Below are positions 31,226 to 40,163 of a stretch of DNA of 57,216 nucleotides, piece after piece. A program made the position numbers and the translations under genes. The stretch is from Solirubrobacteraceae bacterium. GTDB lineage: Bacteria > Actinomycetota > Thermoleophilia > Solirubrobacterales > Solirubrobacteraceae. Every line of letters begins with the position of its first letter. Positions within the stretch are counted from its first letter, which is position 1. Under the pieces are notes generated by a model that did not search any database, was not told where the DNA came from, and was given only the letters and a program-made list of their open reading frames with translations. The stretch is from positions 1-57,216 of the forward strand of contig JAGIBJ010000052.1 of assembly GCA_017744415.1 (NCBI GenBank), written 5' to 3'.

Positions 31226-33004
31226 ATGACGAGCCTTCCCGCACCGCGCGCCAACGCCTACCGCGACACGTGGTGCGGCAATCTGCGGGCGCAGGACGCC
31301 GGCGTCGAGCAGCGCGTGGCTGGGTGGGTGCACCGCCGCCGCGATCACGGCGGCCTGATCTTCCTGGATCTCCGCGACCGCACCGGCCTGCTGCAGGTCG
31401 TGATCGATCCGCAGGAGGCGGGCCCCGAGATCTTCAAGGCGGCCGAGCGCCTGCGCAGCGAGCACGTGATCAGCGTCGGCGGCGTGCTGGAGCTGCGCGG
31501 CGGTGAGCATGTGAACCCGAATCTCCCCACCGGCGAGGTGGAGCTGCGCACGACGAGTCTCACGGTGCTGGCCGAGGCCGACACGCCGCCGTTCCCGGTC
31601 GACGAGGAGACGCCCGTCGGCGAGGAGATCCGCCTGCGCCACCGCGCCGTCGACATCCGGCGCGAGGGCATGCGCGAGGCGCTGATCCTCCGCAGCAAGA
31701 TCGTCGCTGCGATGCGCGACCACCTCACGAGCCAGGGCTTCCTCGAGGTCGAGACGCCCACCCTCACGCGCTCGACGCCCGAGGGCGCCCGCGACTTCCT
31801 CGTGCCGAGCCGCAACCAGCCCGGCAGCTTCTACGCGCTGCCGCAGAGCCCGCAGCTCTTCAAGCAGCTGCTGATGATGGGCGGCCTCGAGCGTTACTAC
31901 CAGGTGGCCCGCTGCTTCCGCGACGAAGACCTGCGCGCCGACCGCCAGCCCGAGTTCACCCAGCTCGACATCGAGATGAGCTTCGTCACCGAGGACGAGG
32001 TGATCGGCGAGATCGAGACGCTGATGACGAAGGTGTTCGAGGCCGGCGGCGTGAAGGTGCAGCCCGCGCCGTGGCCGCGGCTCGACTACGACGAGTCGAT
32101 GCTGAAGTACGGCAACGACCGCCCCGACCTTCGCTACGGCCTCGAGATCCGGGACATCTCCGAGGTGATCGCCGGCTCCGAGTTCAAGGTGTTCGAGTCG
32201 GTGCTCGCAGGCGGCGGCGTCGTGCGCGCGATCAACGCCGGCCAGCGCGAGTTCCCGCGCAAGGAGCTCGACGGCCTCAACGAGCTCGCGCAGCGCCACG
32301 GCGGCAAGGCCGTCGCCTGGGCGTTCGTGCAGGACGACGGCACCTGGCGCAGCCCTATCGCGAAGTTCCTCGGTGAGGAGCGCACCACCGCGGCGAACGC
32401 CGTGCTCGAGGCCGGCCCGGGCGACCTGCTCCTGTTCGTCGGCGATCAGGCCAAGACGGCCGCGCCGGTGCTCGGCGCCCTGCGCGCCTACCTCGCGAAC
32501 TACTTCGAGCTGATCCCGGCGGACGAGCACGCAATCACGTGGGTCGTCGACTTCCCGATGTTCGAGTACAACGACGACGAGGACCGCTGGGACGCGCTGC
32601 ACCACCCGTTCACCGCTCCCACCGGCGACCTCGACGATCCCGGCAGCCTGCGCTCGCGCGCCTACGACCTCGTGCTTGACGGCTCGGAGATCGGCGGCGG
32701 CTCGATCCGTATCCACGACCCCGCCGTGCAGAGCAAGGTGCTCGAGATCCTCGGGATCGACGCGGAGGAGGCGCAGGACCGCTTCGGCTTCCTGCTCGAG
32801 GCGCTGCGCTACGGCACGCCGCCGCACGGCGGCATCGCGTTCGGCATCGACCGCGTCGCCGCGATCTGCGCCGGCAAGCCATCGATCCGCGACGTCATCG
32901 CCTTCCCGAAGACCGCCACTGGCGGCGACCCGCTCACGGGCGCCCCGGATGCCGTGCCGCCGCGCCAGCTCAAGGAGCTGGGGCTCGCGCGCCCCGGCGT
33001 CTGA
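31226..33004 (+). CDS. aspS: aspartyl-tRNA synthetase, bacterial type
   Basis: 592 residues: an N-terminal OB-fold anticodon domain (G-W-V-H-R-R-R-D-H-G-G-L-I-F-L-D), the class II core split by the bacterial GAD domain (about 290-410), motif 2 F-R-D-E-D-L-R-A-D-R-Q-P-E-F and motif 3 G-I-D-R. The product charges tRNA-Asp, and possibly tRNA-Asn if the organism uses GatCAB; this cannot be decided here. No clear Shine-Dalgarno precedes the ATG. Confidence 0.97.
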   Translation: MTSLPAPRANAYRDTWCGNLRAQDAGVEQRVAGWVHRRRDHGGLIFLDLRDRTGLLQVVIDPQEAGPEIFKAAERLRSEHVISVGGVLELRGGEHVNPNLPTGEVELRTTSLTVLAEADTPPFPVDEETPVGEEIRLRHRAVDIRREGMREALILRSKIVAAMRDHLTSQGFLEVETPTLTRSTPEGARDFLVPSRNQPGSFYALPQSPQLFKQLLMMGGLERYYQVARCFRDEDLRADRQPEFTQLDIEMSFVTEDEVIGEIETLMTKVFEAGGVKVQPAPWPRLDYDESMLKYGNDRPDLRYGLEIRDISEVIAGSEFKVFESVLAGGGVVRAINAGQREFPRKELDGLNELAQRHGGKAVAWAFVQDDGTWRSPIAKFLGEERTTAANAVLEAGPGDLLLFVGDQAKTAAPVLGALRAYLANYFELIPADEHAITWVVDFPMFEYNDDEDRWDALHHPFTAPTGDLDDPGSLRSRAYDLVLDGSEIGGGSIRIHDPAVQSKVLEILGIDAEEAQDRFGFLLEALRYGTPPHGGIAFGIDRVAAICAGKPSIRDVIAFPKTATGGDPLTGAPDAVPPRQLKELGLARPGV

Positions 33005-33127
33005 CGCACCCGCGCCGCCCGGCCAGCCGGGCGCGTGACGCCGCTGGCCCGCTTGTCGGGCGTATAGCTCAGCGAAACACTCCGTGCAGGCGTCAACTTG
33101 CGCCCGTTGCACCCGATACGCGGTGTG

Positions 33128-33511
33128 ATGGAGGATTCGCTGGGGGACCGGTCGGGGGGCCGCGTCGAGGCGACAGCGGTGCGGCGTGCCGTACTGCTGC
33201 GGCTCGTAGCGTGCGCAGACGAGCTCGCAGTGCTACGCGTGGAGGTGGGGGCCTTGCCCGCGGCAACGGACAAGCCGCTCGTCGATCTACGAGCATGGAA
33301 CGTGGCCGAGCTGATTCGGCGCACGCAAGCCGGAGAGCTCACGACCGACGAGCTGCGCGCCTGGGCGACGCTCGTCGAGCATCGTGAGGATCTCCGAACC
33401 GACGAGCGCGTGGAAGAAGCGATCTTTGAACTCGCCACGCCCGAGCATGTCGAGCCGATGACGCCGTCGCGACTCGCGGCGCTGCTGGCCTTCGTAGGCT
33501 CGCCCTATTGA
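33128..33511 (+). CDS. conserved hypothetical protein
   Basis: 127 residues from ATG 33128. Soluble, with an Ala/Leu-rich helical first half and a second half bearing E-L-I-R-R, L-T-T-D-E-L-R-A-W-A-T-L-V-E-H-R-E-D-L, then E-E-A-I-F-E-L-A-T-P-E. I have seen similar small helical proteins in Actinobacteria, without a known function. The region is slightly less GC-rich than its neighbours. GATACG seven bases upstream could be a leaderless -10. No toxin partner is visible beside it. Confidence 0.6.
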   Translation: MEDSLGDRSGGRVEATAVRRAVLLRLVACADELAVLRVEVGALPAATDKPLVDLRAWNVAELIRRTQAGELTTDELRAWATLVEHREDLRTDERVEEAIFELATPEHVEPMTPSRLAALLAFVGSPY

Positions 33512-33545
33512 GCGACTCGCGCTGCGCGCTGGCGCGTCGGCGCTC

Positions 33546-33551
33546 TATCGT
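33546..33551 (+). promoter_or_regulatory. -10-like TATCGT of the PhnA-type gene
   Basis: TATCGT ends eight bases before the ATG at 33560; no Shine-Dalgarno is seen. Confidence 0.35.
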
Positions 33552-33559
33552 CTGGAGCG

Positions 33560-33898
33560 ATGACGGAGACGACACCGACGTGCCCCGAGTGCGGGAGCGA
33601 GTACACCTACGAGCTCGCCGGCCTGACCGTGTGCTCGATGTGCGCGTTTGAGTGGTCAGCGGCGGAGGCTGCCGAGGCGGCGGTGATCCGCGACAGCGTC
33701 GGGAACCCGCTCGCAGACGGCGACACCGTCACGGTGATCAAGGATCTCCCGGTGAAGGGCAGTCCGAAGCCGATCAAGCGCGGCACCAAGGTGAAGGGCA
33801 TCCGGCTCGTGCAGGGCGTCGGCGACCACGACATCGACTGCAAGGTCGACGGGTTCGGGCCGATGCAGCTCAAGTCGAGCGTCGTGAAAAAGGCGTGA
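33560..33898 (+). CDS. PhnA/YjdM zinc-ribbon domain protein
   Basis: 112 residues. The N-terminal zinc ribbon has two Cys pairs ([10 protein letters not shown] and C-S-M-C-A-F-E-W). The C-terminal part matches PhnA over [22 protein letters not shown] and [11 protein letters not shown]. Despite the historical name, the family has no proven role in phosphonate use; it is often found alone, as here. Full length. Confidence 0.92.
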   Translation: MTETTPTCPECGSEYTYELAGLTVCSMCAFEWSAAEAAEAAVIRDSVGNPLADGDTVTVIKDLPVKGSPKPIKRGTKVKGIRLVQGVGDHDIDCKVDGFGPMQLKSSVVKKA

Positions 33899-33969
33899 GA
33901 TCGACGGTTGCGCGACGTTCCGTCGCGCGACGCCGCAACTTCTGGCGCGCGCCCGGTCTAGTGCAGGGC

Positions 33970-36600
33970 ATGAGCCTCGTCCCGGCCCTTGCCGCCACCG
34001 GCCGCCCTCGCCTCCTCGCCGCCCTGCGCTTCCGCGGGCCCGCGGTCGCCTTCGCGCTCCTCGCCAGCATGGTGGCTGCGAATGCCGCACCCGCTTCCGC
34101 CGCGCCGGCCCTCACGCCGTCGGTGATCGGCGAGCAACCGCAGGGGCACGGCGTGTTCCGCTTCCCGCAGGCGGTCGCGGTCTCGTCGGGCGGCAACCGC
34201 ATCTACGTCGGCGACCAGTACAGCGGCGTCGTGCAGGTGTTCGACGGCGCCGGCAACTGGCTCATGGACATCGGCAGCCGCGCGGCACGCGACGAACCGG
34301 GCCGGTTCGGCGTGATCGGCGGCGTCGCCGTCGACAAGTCGGGGCACCTCTACGTGCTCGACGCCGAGAACGACCGGGTGCAGATCTTCGACGCCGCCTC
34401 CGGCACCTACCGCTCGAGCTTCGGAGACGGCACCCGCTTCGATCTCATGAGCGGCTCGGCGTCGGCGAGCGCAGGCATCGTCGCGAGCGGCCTCGCCGTG
34501 TTCCAGCCGTCGCCGGGCGCCCCGATCGACGTCTACGTCGCCGACTCCGGCCACGACCGCATCGAGCGCACCACCGTGGCCAACGACTCGCTCGCCGAGA
34601 CGGGCAGCATCGCGCTCAGCCCGCCGGCGCTCGGCCTGCAGAACCCGCAGGGCCTCACGCTGAACGCCGACGGCAGCCGGCTCTACGTCGCCGACGACGG
34701 CAGCCACCGCGTCGTGATGCTCGACCCCGCTTCGTTCGCGCTGCTGGGGCAGGCCGGGTCGCTCGGTCAGGCGCCGGGCTCCGATCCCGACGGGTTCTTC
34801 CCCTACGACGTCGCGGTCGACGGCGCGTCGCCGCCGAAGCTCTACGTCGCCGACAACCTCAACGGGCGCGCGCAGGTGTTCGACGCCACCACGCTCCAGT
34901 TCCTCACGAACTTCGGGCGCATCGGCTACGGCGCGGGCCTCGGCAACCTCGAGATCGTCCGTGCGCTCCACAGCCAGCCCGAGGCCGGTCCGGGCGTTGC
35001 CATCGCCGACACCGCCAACAACCGCATCCAGCGCTTCGATGGCTCCGGCGCCGTGGTCGCCGCGTGGGGGATCGCCGGCCGCAGCTACGGCTACGTGAGC
35101 CGCCCGCGTGCGGTCACGTTCACGCCGCAGGGCGGGGTCGCGGTCGCCGACACGTTCAACCACCGCGTCGCCGTCTACGCACCCGACGGTACGCAGGTCG
35201 ACCAGCGCGGGCTGGTCTCGCCCGGCGTCGGATTCGTGGTCCCTGGCAGCGCGCCCGGCCAGTTCGAGGTGCCCTCGGGCGTCGCCTACACCGCCGACGG
35301 CTCGCTCTGGATCTCCGACACGACCAACAAGCGCGTGATCCGGGAGGCTCCCGACGGCACGGTCCAAGGCGTCACGCAGCCGGGAGCGGTCGACGATCCT
35401 CGCGGGCTCGTGGCCTCGCCGAACGGCGTTTACGTCGCCAGCCGCGGCTCGGACTCGGTGATCGAGGTAATGCCCGACGGCACGACGAGCGTGATCCGCG
35501 GCGGGCTCCAAGATCCCGTCGCGCTCGCCGCGCAAGCCGACGGCACCACCTGGGTGGCCGACGACCGCCGCATCCGCAACCTCGCCGACGGCACCACGAT
35601 CCCTGCGCCCGGGGGTGGCCTCTGGGACCAGCCGGCCGGCATCGCCTTCGACGCCGCTGGCACGCTCTACGTGAGCGAGCAGCGCCCGGGCACACCGAAC
35701 GGCGCACGGGTGGTGCGCGGCACGCCGAACGGCTCCGGCTACGACTGGGACACCCTTGCGACCGAGGGCACCGGCACAGGCGAGGTGATCGAACCGGCCG
35801 GCCTCGCCGTGCGGCCGGACGGCACCACGCTGCTCGTCGCCGACAGCGGCAACAACCGCGTGCAGCGCCTCGATGCGCCCGGCAGCACACCGCCGGCACT
35901 GCGCCGCCTGAACGTGACCATCGATCAGCCCGGTCGCGGCACCGTCACGAGCGACCTGCCCGGCATTGCCTGCGTCACCGACTGCACGCAGGGCTACGGC
36001 GGCAGCAGAGCCGTCACGCTCACCGCCACGCCGAAGCTCGGCTCGGCATTCGCCGGCTGGGGTGGCATCTGCGCCGGCGCCGGCAAGTCGCCCACGTGCA
36101 CCGTGACGATGAGCCAGGATTCGGGTGCCTCGGCGTCGTTCATCGACGCCGCAGCCGCCCTGCCGGTCGCGACGCCCAAGCCGGTCGCGCTCAAGGCCAC
36201 CGCCGCGACGATCAAGCCGAAGGTGCTACACCGCGCCCGCACGGCGAGCCGCCGACTGCACCGCAAGGCACGCAAGGCGACCAAGGCCACGGTGCGGATC
36301 ACGCTGAGCCGCGCGGCCACCGTCGAGCTGCGCGTGCTGCAGGGCCGGCCGGGGCGCAAGCAGGGGTCCACCTGCCGGGTGCAGACCACCAAGAACCGTA
36401 AGCGTGCCCGCTGCACGCGCTTCGTCGCGCTGAAGGGCGCGCGCACGATCAAGGCGACTCGCGTTGCCAAGACCACGCTCACGCCCACCTGGCGCGGGCG
36501 AGCCCTTCCGCTCGGCAACTACCGCCTTTCCCTGACGTTGCTGGACGCTGGCGGCACGCGTGTAGGCCCAATACTCAGAGCATTCACGGTCGTGCGCTGA
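33970..36600 (+). CDS. large secreted NHL/beta-propeller protein
   Basis: 876 residues from ATG 33970. The signal peptide (about 1-45, A-S-A-A-P) precedes NHL propeller repeats over about residues 50-640 (repeated L-Y-V-A-D, R-V-Q-x-F-D). At about 645-720 comes a beta domain with four Cys and A-F-A-G-W-G-G, like bacterial surface-repeat domains with disulfides. Then a basic linker and a C-terminal beta-sandwich (A-T-V-E-L-R-V-L), ending L-R-A-F-T-V-V-R. No enzyme motif or sorting signal; it is likely exported and adhesive. A -10-like TCTAGT lies seven bases upstream. Confidence 0.87.
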   Translation: MSLVPALAATGRPRLLAALRFRGPAVAFALLASMVAANAAPASAAPALTPSVIGEQPQGHGVFRFPQAVAVSSGGNRIYVGDQYSGVVQVFDGAGNWLMDIGSRAARDEPGRFGVIGGVAVDKSGHLYVLDAENDRVQIFDAASGTYRSSFGDGTRFDLMSGSASASAGIVASGLAVFQPSPGAPIDVYVADSGHDRIERTTVANDSLAETGSIALSPPALGLQNPQGLTLNADGSRLYVADDGSHRVVMLDPASFALLGQAGSLGQAPGSDPDGFFPYDVAVDGASPPKLYVADNLNGRAQVFDATTLQFLTNFGRIGYGAGLGNLEIVRALHSQPEAGPGVAIADTANNRIQRFDGSGAVVAAWGIAGRSYGYVSRPRAVTFTPQGGVAVADTFNHRVAVYAPDGTQVDQRGLVSPGVGFVVPGSAPGQFEVPSGVAYTADGSLWISDTTNKRVIREAPDGTVQGVTQPGAVDDPRGLVASPNGVYVASRGSDSVIEVMPDGTTSVIRGGLQDPVALAAQADGTTWVADDRRIRNLADGTTIPAPGGGLWDQPAGIAFDAAGTLYVSEQRPGTPNGARVVRGTPNGSGYDWDTLATEGTGTGEVIEPAGLAVRPDGTTLLVADSGNNRVQRLDAPGSTPPALRRLNVTIDQPGRGTVTSDLPGIACVTDCTQGYGGSRAVTLTATPKLGSAFAGWGGICAGAGKSPTCTVTMSQDSGASASFIDAAAALPVATPKPVALKATAATIKPKVLHRARTASRRLHRKARKATKATVRITLSRAATVELRVLQGRPGRKQGSTCRVQTTKNRKRARCTRFVALKGARTIKATRVAKTTLTPTWRGRALPLGNYRLSLTLLDAGGTRVGPILRAFTVVR

Positions 36601-36642
36601 TCTCGGCTCAGGTTCTCCGGTGGGCGGCCGAGATAGGGAGGG

Positions 36643-37431
36643 ATGAACCAGGTCTCCCGCCCGATGCAGATCATGCTGATTGGCGTGCTCGTCTTCGCCG
36701 CGCTGTGGATGACGGTGCTCAAGCCGAAGGACGAGGCCGCTGAGCCCGCCGCGGCAACGCCCGTCGCCACCTCGCCGGTCGCCGCCGGCGGCGACGCCGC
36801 GAGCTCCGCTCCGGGCAAGGCCGTGGAGGCTGCGAACAACGCGGCCGCCACCTCCAACGCCGCGACCGCGCGGGACGAAGCCCAGACGGGCGAGCAGACC
36901 GCCACCACGCCCGCCGGCGCTGCGCCGGCAGCGACCACGCCCGCTGGCACGACGCCCGCCGCCGGCAGCGCCGAAGCCGTCGCCGCCGCGAAGGCCAAGG
37001 TCGCCAGGGCCAAGGCCAAGGCGGCCAAGAAGGCGAAGTCGAAGGCCAAGGCCAAGGCTGCTGAGAACGCCGCGCAGAAGAAGGCCGACAAGGTGACCGA
37101 GCTGGTCGCCAAGGACCTCAAGACCCGTCACGCCGTCGTGGTGCTCGTCGCCTCGAACAAGGGTACGGAGGACAAGGTCCTGCGCACCCGCGTGAAGAAG
37201 GACATCGACCGTCGCAAGGGCCGCGTGAAGGTCTACATCATCAGCGCTTCCCAGGTGGGCGTCTACGACGGCCTCCTCGGCTCGCTGAACATCGCGCAGA
37301 CCCCCTCGACGATCGTCATCGCGCCGAACAACCAGGCCAAGGTGCTCGGCGGTCTCGTCAGCACCGCGCGGATCGACCGCCTCACGAGCGCCGCCCTGCT
37401 CGTGAAGCCGGACACCAAGACGACGAACTAG
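36643..37431 (+). CDS. membrane-anchored protein with thioredoxin-like C-terminal domain
   Basis: 262 residues. One N-terminal membrane helix (I-M-L-I-G-V-L-V-F-A-A-L-W-M), an Ala/Thr/Pro-rich linker, an Ala/Lys helix (about 110-150), then a compact domain with V-V-V-L-V-A-S-N, V-K-V-Y-I-I-S and Q-T-P-S-T-I-V-I. The T-P-S-T segment resembles the cis-Pro loop of thioredoxin folds, but no CxxC is present, so it is not a redox enzyme. The C-terminal part should face outside. GGAGG directly precedes the start. Function unknown. Confidence 0.75.
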   Translation: MNQVSRPMQIMLIGVLVFAALWMTVLKPKDEAAEPAAATPVATSPVAAGGDAASSAPGKAVEAANNAAATSNAATARDEAQTGEQTATTPAGAAPAATTPAGTTPAAGSAEAVAAAKAKVARAKAKAAKKAKSKAKAKAAENAAQKKADKVTELVAKDLKTRHAVVVLVASNKGTEDKVLRTRVKKDIDRRKGRVKVYIISASQVGVYDGLLGSLNIAQTPSTIVIAPNNQAKVLGGLVSTARIDRLTSAALLVKPDTKTTN

Positions 37432-37467
37432 CCCCGGGGGGCCGCCCGGCGCCAGCGCCGAAGGCCC

Positions 37468-37473
37468 TACCCT
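37468..37473 (+). promoter_or_regulatory. -10-like TACCCT of the MnmA fusion gene
   Basis: TACCCT ends seven bases before the GTG at 37481; no Shine-Dalgarno is present. Confidence 0.45.
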
Positions 37474-37480
37474 TGCTGGC

Positions 37481-38899
37481 GTGGCCGACGAGCGCTTCGC
37501 CGAGCATCTCGCGCACCCGACCGGTCGGGGTGGCGTGCCCGTGGGCGCGCACCTCGGCATCGCGGGCGGCGCCGCCTGTGGCGACCTGATCCGCATCGGC
37601 CTGCTGCTCGACGGCGAGCTGCGGATCTCCGCCATCGGCTTCGAGGCCGATGGCTGCGGGGCCGCGCAGGCTGCCGCCAGCGCCGCCGTCACCCTCGCCG
37701 AGGGCGAGCACCTCTTCGATGCCGCGCGGATCGACGCCCAGTCGGTAGCCGACGAGCTCGGCGGCCTCTCCGCCGGCAAGTTCCACGCCGCCGACCTCGC
37801 GTCGGATGCTCTGGCGGTCGCCCTCGGCCACGCGGCCAGAGCGGCTGAGCCCCGCGCACTCAACGATGGGCGCGTGCTCGTCGCGCTCTCCGGAGGGGTC
37901 GACAGCGCCGTCGCCGCGCACCTCGAGCAGGAGGCGGGCCACGAGGTGGTGTGCGTCACCCTCGAGCTCTGGCGCAGCCCGGAGAACGACGGCGAGCGCT
38001 CCTGCTGCTCGGCGAGCGCCGTGCGGCTCGCGCGCTCGGTCGCGCACCGCGCCGGGATGCCGCACCTCACCGTGGATCTGCGCGACGAGTTCCGGGCCGG
38101 CGTGGTGGAGCCCTACCTCGAAGGCCACCGCCGCGGCGTGACGCCCAACCCCTGCGTCGCGTGCAACGGCCACGTGCGCATCGACGCGATGGTCGGGCTC
38201 GCCGACCGCCTCGGGGCAGCGACGCTCGTCACCGGCCACTACGCCCGCCTCGATCCGAAGAGCGGCCGGCTCCGCGCCGCCGTCGATCCGGCGAAGGATC
38301 AGTCGTACATGCTCGCTGCGCTCGCTCCGTCGACAGTCGCCCGCCTGCGGTTCCCACTCGGCGAGCGCACCAAGCCCGAGGTACGCGCCGTGGCCGAGGC
38401 TGCCGGCATCAGCGTCGCGAAGCGGCCGGAGAGCCAGGACCTGTGCTTTCTCGCGGGAACCGGCAAGGCCGCGTTCCTCGCGCGCCACGGCGGCCTCGCC
38501 GACGCACCCGGCCCGATCGTCGACACCGCAGGCACCGTCGTCGGCCAGCACGACGGGGCCCACCGCTTCACCGTCGGCCAGCGCCGCGGCCTCGATCTCG
38601 GAGGCGGCCCGCCGCGCTACGTGCTGCGGATCGACCAGGCCGCCGCGACGGTGGTCGTTGGGGAGAAGGACGACCTCCTCACCGACCGCATCGCGCTCAC
38701 CCGCCTCGCGCTCCACGGCACCGCCGACGAGGTGCGAGCCGTGCGCCTGCGCTACCACGCGCCGGTGATCGCCTGCCGCCTCGACGGCGCCGAACTCGTG
38801 CTCGACGAGCCCTTCGCCGGCGCCGCTCCGGGCCAGAGCGCCTGCCTCCTCGGCGGCGATGGCGACGTGGTGGTCGGCACCGCCACGATCGTCGGCTGA
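37481..38899 (+). CDS. mnmA: IscU/NifU-like scaffold domain fused to tRNA 2-thiouridylase MnmA
   Basis: 472 residues. Residues 1-120 follow IscU/NifU N-domain scaffolds: A-C-G-D at 32-35 (first Cys C33 and Asp D35), G-C-G-A-A with C59, and K-F-H-A-A-D-L-A-S-D-A-L where the third Cys of the usual H-C-S-x-L-A motif is Ala (A103). Residues 130-472 are MnmA: PP-loop S-G-G-V-D-S (137-142), P-C-V-A-C (C225, C228) and S-Q-D-L-C (C322), then the C-terminal barrels. MnmA 2-thiolates U34 of tRNA-Lys, Glu and Gln. The CxxC plus third Cys favours a [4Fe-4S] cluster, which the fused scaffold may supply or hold. Confidence 0.92.
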   Translation: MADERFAEHLAHPTGRGGVPVGAHLGIAGGAACGDLIRIGLLLDGELRISAIGFEADGCGAAQAAASAAVTLAEGEHLFDAARIDAQSVADELGGLSAGKFHAADLASDALAVALGHAARAAEPRALNDGRVLVALSGGVDSAVAAHLEQEAGHEVVCVTLELWRSPENDGERSCCSASAVRLARSVAHRAGMPHLTVDLRDEFRAGVVEPYLEGHRRGVTPNPCVACNGHVRIDAMVGLADRLGAATLVTGHYARLDPKSGRLRAAVDPAKDQSYMLAALAPSTVARLRFPLGERTKPEVRAVAEAAGISVAKRPESQDLCFLAGTGKAAFLARHGGLADAPGPIVDTAGTVVGQHDGAHRFTVGQRRGLDLGGGPPRYVLRIDQAAATVVVGEKDDLLTDRIALTRLALHGTADEVRAVRLRYHAPVIACRLDGAELVLDEPFAGAAPGQSACLLGGDGDVVVGTATIVG

Positions 38900-38980
38900 C
38901 CCGCGCCACGTCGGCGTTCGCGTTCGCCCGCGACCGGTTCGAGCGTCCCCCGTCGGACCGCGGATTTCGCGTCGGCAGCG

Positions 38981-39006
38981 GCTCCTGACACCATGCTGTC
39001 AGGAGC
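38981..39006 (+). promoter_or_regulatory. perfect palindromic operator upstream of the VOC-WYL pair
   Basis: GCTCCTGACA (38981-38990) and TGTCAGGAGC (38997-39006) are exact inverted repeats six bases apart, 48 bases before the VOC gene. Its place just upstream of a two-gene unit that encodes a WYL regulator suggests autoregulation by that protein. Confidence 0.6.
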
Positions 39007-39054
39007 ACCCTGCGACGGTCGGGACCACGCGATCAACCGACCAAGGAGCGCACC

Positions 39055-39432
39055 ATGACCACCACCACGAAGACCGCCGTCTACTGGGCCGAGATCCCCG
39101 TCTCGAGCCTCGAGCGGGCCATCCCGTTCTACGAGGCGATCACCGCCGCGCAGTTCGAGCTCGACGAGACCGGCCCGAACCCGACCGCGTTCATCTCGAA
39201 GACGGGCGAGAGCCCGTACTCGGGCGGCCACCTCTACGAGGGCAAGCCGGCCAGCAACGGCGACGGACCCACGGTGCACCTCGCGATCGAGTCGGTGGAG
39301 GCCGCAGCCGAGCGGGCCAAGGACGCCGGCGCCACGCTCGTGGGCCCGATCATCGAGATCCCGGTCGGCCGCTTCCAGTACATCGTCGACCTCGACGGCA
39401 ACTCGATCGGCCTCTTCGAGCCCGCCTCGTAG
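39055..39432 (+). CDS. VOC (glyoxalase/bleomycin-resistance) family protein
   Basis: 125 residues, one full VOC domain (two beta-alpha-beta-beta-beta units): E-I-P-V-S-S-L-E-R-A-I-P-F-Y at the start and D-L-D-G-N-S-I-G-L-F-E at the end, the latter supplying a metal-ligand Glu. AAGGAG lies upstream of the ATG. Members act as isomerases, dioxygenases or binding proteins for drugs; the ligand is unknown. The gene precedes a WYL regulator by 18 bases, and the regulator may sense the same compound. Confidence 0.88.
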   Translation: MTTTTKTAVYWAEIPVSSLERAIPFYEAITAAQFELDETGPNPTAFISKTGESPYSGGHLYEGKPASNGDGPTVHLAIESVEAAAERAKDAGATLVGPIIEIPVGRFQYIVDLDGNSIGLFEPAS

Positions 39433-39450
39433 GCCCGCCCTCGGGACCGC

Positions 39451-40137
39451 ATGCGCAGAGCCGACCGCCTCTTCCAGATCGTCCAGCAGCTGCGGGGCGG
39501 CCGGCTCGTCACCGCGCGGCACCTCAGCGAGCAGCTGAACGTCTCCGAGCGCACGATCTACCGCGACGTGGCCGCGCTCGTCGACAGCGGCGTGCCGATC
39601 CAGGGCGCGGCGGGCGTCGGCTACCTGATGCAGCGTGGCTTCGATCTGCCGCCGCTGATGTTCACCACCGACGAGGTGGTCGCGCTCGTGGCCGGTGCCC
39701 GGCTGCTCCAGGCGTTCAGCGGCTCCGAGCTGGCGAAGGCCTCCAACGAGGCGCTGGTGAAGATCGCGGCCGTGCTGCCGGAGCCGGCCCGCCGCCGCGC
39801 CGATGCGGTGCCGATCCACGCCTACTCCGTGTGGACCCAGGACGTGCACCGCCGGCGCCTCGACGAGCTCGGGGCCGCGGTCGACGGGCACCGCCGGCTC
39901 GAGCTGCTCTACCGCGACGGCTCCGACCGGGAGACGCGCCGCACCGTGCGGCCGCTGGGGCTCGTCTTCTGGACCGGCGTGTGGACGCTGGTGGCATGGT
40001 GCGAGCTGCGCGACGGCTTTCGTAGCTTCCGGATCGACCGGATCGTCGAGTGCGAGCGCGGGCTGCGCTTCACCCCGCAGGCGGGCCAGGACTTCGAGAC
40101 GGCCCTCGCCGCACTGCGCGACGCACGTCCTGCCTGA
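39451..40137 (+). CDS. YafY-type transcriptional regulator with WYL domain
   Basis: 228 residues. N-terminal winged helix-turn-helix (V-T-A-R-H-L-S-E-Q-L-N-V-S-E-R-T-I-Y-R-D), a linker region, then a WYL domain with Y-R-D-G-S, V-R-P-L-G-L-V-F and W-T-L-V-A-W-C. WYL domains sense nucleic acids or other ligands in several regulators. The gene lies 18 bases after the VOC gene, with the perfect palindrome at 38981-39006 upstream of the pair. Confidence 0.9.
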   Translation: MRRADRLFQIVQQLRGGRLVTARHLSEQLNVSERTIYRDVAALVDSGVPIQGAAGVGYLMQRGFDLPPLMFTTDEVVALVAGARLLQAFSGSELAKASNEALVKIAAVLPEPARRRADAVPIHAYSVWTQDVHRRRLDELGAAVDGHRRLELLYRDGSDRETRRTVRPLGLVFWTGVWTLVAWCELRDGFRSFRIDRIVECERGLRFTPQAGQDFETALAALRDARPA

Positions 40138-40163
40138 CGCGTGCGGACAGTTCGCCCGGCGGG

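Noticed and set aside
33059-33090. tRNA-like 5' end (GGGCGTATAGCTCAG)
   Set aside because: The 15 bases look like the start of a tRNA, but what follows cannot form a D-arm, anticodon arm or T-arm, and no matching acceptor strand is found. At most a chance match or a tiny remnant.
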